In this document: positions 1 through 5,795 of the stretch, in pieces
Layout: each line of letters begins with the position of its first letter
Numbering within the stretch: position 1 is the stretch's first letter
Origin: UBA4661 sp002405405
GTDB lineage: Bacteria > Bacteroidota > Ignavibacteria > Kapaibacteriales > UBA4661
Assembly (NCBI GenBank): GCA_036847245.1
Contig: DAIUAL010000177.1
Location: forward strand, 1-7,055
Reading direction: 5' to 3'
Length of the DNA: 7,055 nt
The notes under the pieces: generated by a model
What the model was told of the DNA's origin: nothing
What the model saw: only the letters and a program-made list of their open reading frames with translations
Databases searched by the model: none
Program-made: the position numbers and the translations under genes

Positions 1-50
1 GTAATCTAGCAAAATTCTTTTGTGTTCAATTCCCGCTACGCCGACAATGA
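1..50 (+). other. Tail of an unidentified + strand transcription unit (left edge)
   Basis: The + strand terminator that follows implies that a + strand gene enters from the left. One reading frame is open from position 3 to a TGA at 48-50 (15 codons, ending in the residues PLRRQ), with a second in-frame stop TAA directly after it. This would be the C-terminus of a protein I cannot identify. The stretch also contains GTTCAATTCCCG at 24-35, which resembles a tRNA T-loop, but the flanking bases do not form a five-pair T-stem. I therefore lean towards a coding tail, with low confidence. Confidence 0.25.
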
Positions 51-54
51 TAAT

Positions 55-94
55 CCCTGCGAGTAAGGCGTAGAGCCATTCGCAGGGCTTTTTT
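55..94 (+). terminator. Intrinsic terminator, + strand
   Basis: An 8-bp perfect stem, CCCTGCGA (55-62) with TCGCAGGG (80-87), can extend inward through G63-T79, T64-A78 and a GGC/GCC stem (67-69 with 75-77). It is followed by C and six T residues (89-94). The T-run is on the + strand only, so it ends transcription coming from the left edge. It is not an obvious terminator for the convergent MCP1 gene. Confidence 0.85.
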
Positions 95-181
95 GTATCA
101 TCTATGAAAACTCATCCTTGGGGTTACACCTCGTACAATCGAGCATTATAACCAATGAAAATCCTCAAGCAGGAATTACAG

Positions 182-1948
182 CTATGCTTGTAAACTGCGC
201 TGTATGGTAAATCGCGTTGTTGATAGTAAAGCGGTTTCTGAGCTTACGGTAAATTGTGCCGTGAGATCACGCAAAGAAGATGTCTGCTGATTCAAACTCT
301 TCATAGAGTCAACGATCAAACCCGATGCTTGTTCCAACTGCCGCGTAAGAGCGGTAATCTCATCGGAATTTCGAGAGATATTATGACTTGTATGAATTTC
401 TTCTTGAATATCGGAATGGAGTTGATCCACGAGTGTACGTACAAACAGTGTTTGCTCGATAATTTGATTTAATGCGTTGGCGGTATCACCAACAATTTGT
501 GTGCTCTCTTCAACGAGTTTTCTCCCTTTGCTCATTTCATCAACAACGGAGGCTGTGCGTGTCTGCATTCCGCGAATTGTGTCAGCTATTTGTTTTGTTG
601 CCTTTTGGGTGCGTTCTGCAAGTTTGCGGACCTCGTCTGCTACTACAGCAAAGCCACGACCATGATCGCCGGCACGAGCAGCTTCGATCGCAGCATTGAG
701 GGCAAGTAAGTTTGTTTGATTAGCAATTTCATCAATGATTTCTGTTACTGCACCTTTTTCGTCACTCAGATTTCCAAGTTCTTGCACTCGTTCTGCAGAG
801 GTGAGTACCATTTTTGAAACATCTTGAACATTACGCATCATCTTTTGCATGACTACTTCGCCATTTTGCGCTTCCGTTGTTGTTTTGTCGGCTTCTTGTG
901 ATACTTGAACGGCGAATCGAGCATTTTGCTCAAGAGTCGAAGCCATATCATGAATAGCAGCGTTGATCTCCGTCGTGCGTTGGTTTTGCGAGTAGATGAT
1001 ACTTGCCATTTCAGTTGTACGATTACTAATGTCATTCGTGGTTGATGCTGTACTGGACACAGAGTCAATGACTTGACGAACCAGAGTGTTCATTGTGCCA
1101 ATAGAGCTATTAAATGTGGCAAAAAGTTGTCCAATAGCATCGTCTTTTTCAATAGCAACTTGTCGTGTCAAATCTCCTTGTGCGAATTCATCCATTTCAA
1201 AAATCATCGTATCCACACTTTTCTGTAAATAACTCTGTTCTTTTGCAAGTGAGTCAACGGATTGAGCAATACTCTCCGCCATTTTGTTAAACGATGCTGC
1301 AAGACTACCGATTTCATCATTTGAACGAACACTCACACGTACTGATAGTTTACCATCTGCCAGTTGTCGAGCGGCAGTATCTACATCAATGAGTGGTTTG
1401 GTAATACGTTGAATGAGCAAAAAGAGAATGACACCGGCAAGAAGAAGTGTGATAGCACTTGCGCCAAGAGCGATATAAAACCCTTGTTTTGCTTCTTGTT
1501 CGACGGCATCCGTATTAAATCCAATGACTGCTGCACCAAGTATAGTACCATTCATCTCGATCATACGTACAGCTGCAATGAGTTTTTCATGTTCAATAAT
1601 GTCGGTTTTTTTAGCATTAACGAGTGACATGATTTCCGTCTTAAAGGAAGTCAGTTTGGCACCTTCTAATTGCGAGAAAATCGAACCATCGGGTTTTAAC
1701 ACCACAGCAAACTCAAAGTTGGGAATGTTTTTCATGCCTTCAAGCATTTTATCCACGCTGCTTGGATCACCAAAATCGAGCGAGATAGAAGAATTGAAGC
1801 CAAGTAACTCGGCAAGACCCACAGCGCGTGTTGCCAAAGCCTTATTCAGTGAAACTTTCTGTCGTGCCGGATAGAAAAAAGCAACAAAAACACCGATGAC
1901 AATGATAATACCAATGACAGGCAGGAGAATTTTTTGGCGAATGCTCAT
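182..1948 (-). CDS. Methyl-accepting chemotaxis protein (MCP1), CHASE8/Cache-like sensor, tandem HAMP
   Basis: Inner-membrane chemoreceptor of 588 residues. It should bind a ligand or sense conditions outside the membrane and control the CheA kinase through CheW. TM1 is about residues 8-27, the extracytoplasmic sensor about 30-156, and TM2 about 157-180. The sensor pattern (SISLDFGD at 54-61, then VVLKPDGSIF at 82-91) resembles CHASE8/single-Cache-type domains; this is family inference. A HAMP domain spans about 182-232, with DEIG at 211-214. A second HAMP-like unit spans about 245-292 (FAQGDLT, then DDAIGQLFATFN). The signalling coiled coil fills about 295-570. Its tip, IANQTNLLALNAAIEAARAG at 408-427 followed by FAVVADEVRKLAERT, matches the universal CheA/CheW-contact hairpin. 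A likely adaptation site lies around E327. No C-terminal CheR pentapeptide is visible. The ATG at 1948 sits just before TM1, but no clear Shine-Dalgarno sequence precedes it. A terminator upstream (2054-2096) makes it probably monocistronic. The stop is TAG. Ligand unknown. Confidence 0.95.
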   Translation of the reverse strand: MSIRQKILLPVIGIIIVIGVFVAFFYPARQKVSLNKALATRAVGLAELLGFNSSISLDFGDPSSVDKMLEGMKNIPNFEFAVVLKPDGSIFSQLEGAKLTSFKTEIMSLVNAKKTDIIEHEKLIAAVRMIEMNGTILGAAVIGFNTDAVEQEAKQGFYIALGASAITLLLAGVILFLLIQRITKPLIDVDTAARQLADGKLSVRVSVRSNDEIGSLAASFNKMAESIAQSVDSLAKEQSYLQKSVDTMIFEMDEFAQGDLTRQVAIEKDDAIGQLFATFNSSIGTMNTLVRQVIDSVSSTASTTNDISNRTTEMASIIYSQNQRTTEINAAIHDMASTLEQNARFAVQVSQEADKTTTEAQNGEVVMQKMMRNVQDVSKMVLTSAERVQELGNLSDEKGAVTEIIDEIANQTNLLALNAAIEAARAGDHGRGFAVVADEVRKLAERTQKATKQIADTIRGMQTRTASVVDEMSKGRKLVEESTQIVGDTANALNQIIEQTLFVRTLVDQLHSDIQEEIHTSHNISRNSDEITALTRQLEQASGLIVDSMKSLNQQTSSLRDLTAQFTVSSETALLSTTRFTIQRSLQA

Positions 1949-2053
1949 ACACTGGAAAAGAAAGATTAAAAAAATATGGCGAGACAGCGACTAAAGGTGT
2001 GTACGAGAATACAGTTTTGCTAAGAAATTCGCTAATAAAAATTCGTTGGTGAT

Positions 2054-2096
2054 AGATAAAAACTGCTTTCTCTGCAAGATGCAAAGAAAGCAGTTT
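2054..2096 (-). terminator. Intrinsic terminator, minus strand, after the two-TM protein gene
   Basis: An 11-bp perfect inverted repeat, AAACTGCTTTC (2060-2070) with GAAAGCAGTTT (2086-2096), has a 15-nt loop that can form an inner TGC/GCA pair. Read on the minus strand, the stem runs into TTTTTATCT, giving a short U-tract. On the + strand it is followed by only three T residues. The direction fits termination of the 142-residue gene about 105 nt after its stop, which separates it from MCP1. The U-tract is short and partly inside the stem, so strength is uncertain. Confidence 0.65.
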
Positions 2097-2130
2097 CAAG
2101 AATTATGCTCGACATGTGTAGGTGTTCTCA

Positions 2131-2174
2131 GGGGGTAGTCCCCAAAGTAGCAAAAGTAAAAAGAAGCAAAAGTA
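2131..2174. repeat. G4/C4 hairpin and short direct repeat in the 3' untranslated stretch
   Basis: GGGG (2132-2135), loop TAGT, and CCCC (2140-2143) make a compact 4-bp GC hairpin readable on either strand. Next to it the decamer AGCAAAAGTA occurs twice (2149-2158 and 2165-2174), 16 nt apart. Both lie in the non-coding stretch between the stop of the small membrane protein gene and its terminator, so in the minus-strand RNA they are 3' untranslated. There is no U-run after the small hairpin. It could slow RNA decay or be incidental. Confidence 0.4.
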
Positions 2175-2201
2175 GTTGTAGTTATTGATATGAGTACAGT
2201 A

Positions 2202-2630
2202 TCATTGGAGCGAAGATCGTGTAATATCAAAATGCTCTTGTAGTCCATGATACATAATGTCATAGTGCTGTTGCGTGTATGAATGCAAGCCATTCTTCAG
2301 CATGGTAGTACGGTTGAATTCACGATGTGACCGTTGTTTTCGCAGTGTCATGAGGCGCACTTCTTTTGATGAGAAGAGGAGTATACTGCATGTCAACCAT
2401 CCTAAGGCAAGTGCTACTATAATAATCGTTAGCTGGATTGATGTTGTACGTGTATGCTGTATATAGGCATCCAGTGCCATACCCTGAACGGGCTGATGCA
2501 TGCGCTGTTGCATTGTGCAGATAACTTGTAAAGCAAGTCCAAGTCCAAGATAGACTATCCCGGCTATTGAGGTCGTTAATACTAACGATCCTAGATATAA
2601 TTTTTTTCCAAAAACAACTCGTGTATTCAT
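2202..2630 (-). CDS. Hypothetical small membrane protein, two TM segments
   Basis: A protein of 142 residues that I do not recognise. Predicted layout: a short basic N-terminus (RVVFGKK), TM1 about 12-38, an extracytoplasmic loop of roughly 27 residues (39-65), TM2 about 66-87 (LTIIIVALALGWLTCSILLF), then a 55-residue basic, His/Gln-rich cytoplasmic tail starting SSKEVRLMTLRKQRSHR. It is a real gene: the ATG at 2630 has a good ribosome binding site (GAGGTG at 2635-2640, 4 nt from the start), hydrophobicity is organised, and a terminator lies downstream. It starts 108 nt after MCP2 stops, on the same strand, with no clear terminator between, so it may be co-transcribed with MCP2 or use the candidate promoter box at 2671-2680. 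The TM1-loop-TM2 layout looks like the front of a chemoreceptor without a sensor domain, HAMP or signalling domain. A chemoreceptor accessory role is inference from position only. Confidence 0.75.
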   Translation of the reverse strand: MNTRVVFGKKLYLGSLVLTTSIAGIVYLGLGLALQVICTMQQRMHQPVQGMALDAYIQHTRTTSIQLTIIIVALALGWLTCSILLFSSKEVRLMTLRKQRSHREFNRTTMLKNGLHSYTQQHYDIMYHGLQEHFDITRSSLQ

Positions 2631-2670
2631 GGTACACCTCTATAATGTTCAACAATACAATTATATGGCA

Positions 2671-2680
2671 CAAAATTATC
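2671..2680 (-). promoter_or_regulatory. Candidate promoter -10/-7 box upstream of the two-TM protein gene
   Basis: Read on the minus strand this is GATAATTTTG, 41 nt before the ATG. The identical decamer occurs 50 nt before MCP2 (5110-5119). It contains GATAAT (5 of 6 to the sigma-70 -10 box) and also TAATTTTG, which fits the TAnnTTTG -7 box known from Bacteroidota. I found no convincing -35 or -33 element at the proper distance. Confidence 0.3.
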
Positions 2681-2738
2681 TCGCCTAATATTGCCTTTGT
2701 GTTATGCTTCGATGATATTAATGCCCCGAAGATTATTC

Positions 2739-5060
2739 TCAAGAAATGTGACTAAACCATGTGTTGGGTAGTGCTTTGAAGTTATGCGGAGGATGATGCT
2801 GTGCAATCACTTTGCGAGGATTGCTTTGAGTATGTTGATTGTGAAACAACTGTTTGTGTTTTCCGGCATAATCTTTTTGTTGGTGGGAGACCCGATAACT
2901 TTGATGCAATACTGTTGAAGTTGTTTTGAATTGTTCAATAGATCGAATGAGGAGTTCAGACTCTTGCGTAAGTCCGTGTATAACATCGGCAATTGTATGT
3001 ACAGAACTATCGACACTCTCAGATGCTTCCGTCAGTGTGTGGATATGCTTGTCGATGTGATTCGCCAGATCATGTTGCCGTTGAGATGAGTGAAGAGCTG
3101 AATCCGCTTTGCCAGATACTAAGACGATATTGTGTTTGATTCTCTGAAAATCTTGCATCAATTTATTCATCGCATTACCACAATGAGTAGTGGTTTCCAA
3201 CATTGTTTGAAGTGCTGTATTTACATGATTGGCATTTGTACGAATCTGTTGAGAGCGCTTGGCGATATTCTTGGAGGAATCACTTGAACTATCAGCAAGA
3301 AGTTTGATTTTCTCTGCTACAATCGCAAAGCCTCGTCCTGCTTCGCCTGCACGAGCTGCCTCGATAGAAGCATTCAATGCAAGCAGATTCGTCTGTTCGC
3401 TAATGTCCCTGATGAGTTCAGATGCTTCATTGACATGAATGATTTCTTCCATGAGATGTTGCATTGCCGTGCGAACAGTATCAATTTCTCGAAGGATAAG
3501 CTGAAATTCGGTATCAGCTTGTTCTGCTGAAATTTCACCTTCGATTGACATGGTACGTACGGTACTGATATGTTCGGCACTTTCACGTATGATTGAATCA
3601 GTTGCGTTAACTGCATCAATCATTTGGCGAATATCTTCGGTGGATGTCCGTAAAATGTCATTTTGATATTGAATTGATGCTGCTAGAGCATCATGAGATT
3701 GCGTCAAGGAATACACAGCATGATCAATACTTATACTTTCGTTGCGCACTTGTGCAAGTGCATCATCAACACGCTCTAATGCCGTATTTAGTGCAGAAAA
3801 AAGTTTTTGTAGTAAGGCATCATTATCTGCCGATTTCTCATGAATACGAATCGCAACATTACCACTGCGAAACTCTGCAATGACGGCAAGAAGCTCTTCA
3901 ACACGTCCGGCTAAATATTCTGATTTATGTTCTGACTCTTCGACTGCCAAGCGTATGCGATGTTCGACAGACTCTTTTTCCGTGCGGAGTGTGGAATGAG
4001 CTTTTTGTATCGTAGTCAGCATTCTAGAAAATGAACCGGCAAGATTACCAATTTCATTGTTTTCTTTGCTGATCGTTGTCAATAATTCACCGTGCTCAGA
4101 AACAGCTAACGAACTGCTATCGGTGCGCGTGAACGATTGTGCAATAGAGTCAAGGGTACGAATAGGTTGGGTCAATGTCTTTGCAATGCGGCGTGCAATG
4201 ACAATACCAATAAGTATTGCAACAATACATAAGCTCCATGTTACATACTTTGCCAGTGTACTTTGTCCCTCCGCTTGGATTACTAAGTCGAAAGATGCTT
4301 TCTCTAAGCGCGCAGAGAGCCCGCGCAGTGTTTTGTGGTGGCTGTCGGCTTTTTTGAGTGCATGCACAAGTGTTTGAAAATTTTCGAGATATAATGTAGT
4401 TGCTGACAACAGAGTATCTTTGGTACTTGCATTCAAACGTGATGCGATAATAGAAGTACGCATTGCCTCAACGGTTTTTTGCACATCGTTGATATAGCTA
4501 TCTTTTTTACGAAGAAGATAATCTTTCTCGTATCGGCGTGTTGTCAAAAGCCAAATCAATAAATCTCGATTTTCGCTTTTTTCGATCAGTGTTTGCATAT
4601 GATGTGCTGCTTTGCGAAAGGTACCTTCAGCACCAATATTTTCATTCAGGCCTCGCTGCTTCATAGCATAAGCTAATGCTTCAAAGGTATTTTCATACTC
4701 TTTGCGAAGAGAGATCACAGTATCATTAAGTGCAGATGAAGAAAGAGAATTACACAGTGCTTGTGTCTGCATAAGAAGTTTTGGTACAGTAGCAAGCGCC
4801 AGCGTATCTCGCGAGCTGTAAAAGTCTGTTTCAGCAAGGTTTGTTTGTTGAAGCGTTGCATTGATGTTTTGTGCTATTGATCGGTTACTCAATAGCCATG
4901 TACCAATAGCATTAATTCCTTGCAAGAGTGCGCAAATGCATAAAATAACTCCTGCTAGGCGCATAATTTGCGCATAGACCGTTGTTGAAGTATAACTAGG
5001 ATCTTCTTGAGACTGCTGCTGTAGCGTAGGTGCAGAGTCGAGGTGTGATGTAGTAGTCAT
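2739..5060 (-). CDS. Methyl-accepting chemotaxis protein (MCP2), HBM-like helical sensor, long tethered C-tail
   Basis: Chemoreceptor of 773 residues, larger than the common 530-600. A 32-residue cytoplasmic N-terminus precedes TM1 (about 33-56). The extracytoplasmic domain (about 57-271) has no Cache/PAS pattern and looks all-helical. RRYEKDYLLRKKDSYI at 175-190 resembles the motif of helical bimodular (HBM) or four-helix-bundle sensors; this is family inference. TM2 is about 272-289, HAMP about 290-345 (NNEIG at 334-338), a coiled coil to about 385, then a second HAMP-like unit (about 386-437). The signalling domain fills about 440-712, with tip ISEQTNLLALNASIEAARAG at 553-572 followed by FAIVAEKIKLLADSS. 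This is a good match, though more divergent than MCP1 after the tip. Residues 713-773 form a His/Gln/Asn-rich tail ending TWFSHIS. TWFSH fits the loose CheR/CheB-tether pattern x-[HFYW]-x-x-[HFYW]. The ATG at 5060 is supported by AGGGGA at 5071-5076, 10 nt upstream. The stop is TGA. Ligand unknown. Confidence 0.95.
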   Translation of the reverse strand: MTTTSHLDSAPTLQQQSQEDPSYTSTTVYAQIMRLAGVILCICALLQGINAIGTWLLSNRSIAQNINATLQQTNLAETDFYSSRDTLALATVPKLLMQTQALCNSLSSSALNDTVISLRKEYENTFEALAYAMKQRGLNENIGAEGTFRKAAHHMQTLIEKSENRDLLIWLLTTRRYEKDYLLRKKDSYINDVQKTVEAMRTSIIASRLNASTKDTLLSATTLYLENFQTLVHALKKADSHHKTLRGLSARLEKASFDLVIQAEGQSTLAKYVTWSLCIVAILIGIVIARRIAKTLTQPIRTLDSIAQSFTRTDSSSLAVSEHGELLTTISKENNEIGNLAGSFSRMLTTIQKAHSTLRTEKESVEHRIRLAVEESEHKSEYLAGRVEELLAVIAEFRSGNVAIRIHEKSADNDALLQKLFSALNTALERVDDALAQVRNESISIDHAVYSLTQSHDALAASIQYQNDILRTSTEDIRQMIDAVNATDSIIRESAEHISTVRTMSIEGEISAEQADTEFQLILREIDTVRTAMQHLMEEIIHVNEASELIRDISEQTNLLALNASIEAARAGEAGRGFAIVAEKIKLLADSSSDSSKNIAKRSQQIRTNANHVNTALQTMLETTTHCGNAMNKLMQDFQRIKHNIVLVSGKADSALHSSQRQHDLANHIDKHIHTLTEASESVDSSVHTIADVIHGLTQESELLIRSIEQFKTTSTVLHQSYRVSHQQKDYAGKHKQLFHNQHTQSNPRKVIAQHHPPHNFKALPNTWFSHIS

Positions 5061-5109
5061 ATATAATGATTCCCCTAAATTTTGTATCTAACATAGACTG
5101 TTATGACTG

Positions 5110-5119
5110 CAAAATTATC
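5110..5119 (-). promoter_or_regulatory. Candidate promoter -10/-7 box upstream of MCP2
   Basis: GATAATTTTG on the minus strand, 50 nt before the MCP2 ATG, is identical to the decamer upstream of the two-TM protein gene. It leaves room for a transcription start about 35-45 nt before the ATG. A TTTG lies 16 nt upstream of TAATTTTG, shorter than the 19-21 nt expected for the Bacteroidota pattern, so the promoter class is unresolved. I found no match to a FliA/sigma-28 flagellar promoter. Confidence 0.35.
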
Positions 5120-5292
5120 ATGCTTGTTATCTACAAAATGATTAACGAATTCGTAATATGCCCTGATATCGTTGGTGTTTTGAAAAGGTAATATTTTCTG
5201 TGATGTTGTGGTAATGTAGAAGACTGTCTTTGCGCAGAGAAAATGCCTCAGATAAACATATTAAGGAAGAAAGAGTTGTTTCTCAGCGGGTG

Positions 5293-5322
5293 TTGGTAAA
5301 CGACAAGTATCTTATTTACCAA
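5293..5322 (-). repeat. Inverted repeat spanning the stop codon of the DCC gene
   Basis: TTGGTAAA (5293-5300) and TTTACCAA (5315-5322) are perfect 8-bp arms around a 14-nt loop. The right arm covers the final codons and the loop contains the TAA stop (5312-5314). There is no U-run after it on the minus strand, so it is not a typical intrinsic terminator. It could be a weak terminator or a 3'-end stabilising hairpin. The remaining 5061-5292 stretch holds only the MCP2 leader and promoter region. Confidence 0.4.
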
Positions 5323-5710
5323 ACCATAAGTAGCGGTGGCGGGCAATGATGTCGTAAGTAGCATCCCGAAAAAAACGTTGTATGATTTGTCCTATGAGTG
5401 CTAATTTCCATGCACCACCAAGCAAATGCGCTATCTTAAAGACAGCGGAGGATTTCATCCATATATTTCCGTCGTGATACACAATAATTGTATCGATACT
5501 ACTTGGCAGACTTGGTATTCTTTCTCGGAGGGCAGCGTATGTTTCGCCTTGAAGTGGTGCATAGCGCAATATTTGGTGCTTGTCGTGTGTCATTAACATG
5601 GTAACAATGTCATTACAGAAATGGCATATACCATCGAAAAAAACAATCGTATTGGGGGTTGAATGATATTGTTCGTTAGAACTCGTTAAATTCGACACGT
5701 TTCTTCTCAA
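5312..5710 (-). CDS. DCC-family (DUF393) thiol-disulfide oxidoreductase-like protein
   Basis: Small, probably cytosolic protein, 132 residues in the longest form. Family hallmarks are visible: FFDGICHFC at 24-32 carries the DGxCxxC signature with C29 and C32, the likely redox pair; APLQGE at 51-56; the strand SIDTIIVYHDG at 71-81; and the C-terminal signature YDIIARHRYLWFGK at 119-132. The length is normal for the family. The fold is thioredoxin-like and a disulfide role is usually assumed, but substrates are generally unknown. No ATG is available at the front: the longest start is TTG at 5710, while GTG at 5698, preceded by purine-rich GAGAAG, is equally plausible and would give 128 residues. 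It is divergent from cinA and its promoter is probably 5737-5766. It precedes MCP2 by about 250 nt on the same strand, and a functional link to chemotaxis is not indicated. Confidence 0.9.
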   Translation of the reverse strand: MRRNVSNLTSSNEQYHSTPNTIVFFDGICHFCNDIVTMLMTHDKHQILRYAPLQGETYAALRERIPSLPSSIDTIIVYHDGNIWMKSSAVFKIAHLLGGAWKLALIGQIIQRFFRDATYDIIARHRYLWFGK

Positions 5711-5736
5711 GAGAAAGTGAGTAATGATGATGACTG

Positions 5737-5766
5737 CTTATACAGCATATCTGAAATCAAAGTCAA
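5737..5766 (-). promoter_or_regulatory. Sigma-70-like promoter for the DCC gene
   Basis: On the minus strand TTGACT (5766-5761, 5 of 6 to consensus) is followed after 18 nt by TATAAG (5742-5737, 5 of 6). A transcription start near 5729 would give a leader of about 20 nt to the TTG or about 31 nt to the GTG start. It lies in the 85-nt divergent gap shared with cinA. Confidence 0.55.
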
Positions 5767-5795
5767 AACTACAACCATAGGAGCAAATAAGAACG

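Noticed and set aside
20..46. Possible 3' end of a tRNA (GTTCAATTCCCG followed by TACGCCG-A)
   Set aside because: The T-loop looks right, but the T-stem has only two canonical pairs and one wobble of five, no CCA follows, and the preceding bases give no acceptable anticodon arm. CAAAA/TTTTG (10-14 with 18-22) pairs instead and would overlap the T-stem.
122..153. Imperfect hairpin (GGTTA/TAACC with inner CTCG/CGAG) considered as the MCP1 terminator
   Set aside because: The stem is interrupted by mismatches and no T-run follows on the minus strand; I could not identify a convincing terminator for MCP1 inside the window.
1364..1874. + strand ORFs of 87 and 116 codons inside MCP1
   Set aside because: They are antisense to the conserved MCP1 sensor, TM2 and HAMP coding region and have no domain pattern or ribosome binding site.
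1949..2050. Sigma-28 (FliA) promoter for MCP1
   Set aside because: GCCATATT near 1973-1980 on the minus strand only loosely resembles the GCCGATAA box, and no matching TAAA element lies at the required distance.
2320..2742. 140-codon minus-strand ORF between the receptors
   Set aside because: It overlaps most of the 142-residue gene in another frame. It lacks the good ribosome binding site and the organised TM pattern of that gene, so it is a shadow frame.
5145..5154. Palindrome ACGAATTCGT upstream of MCP2 as an operator
   Set aside because: The perfect arms are only 5 bp and pairing breaks immediately outside; such palindromes are expected by chance and no second copy was seen.
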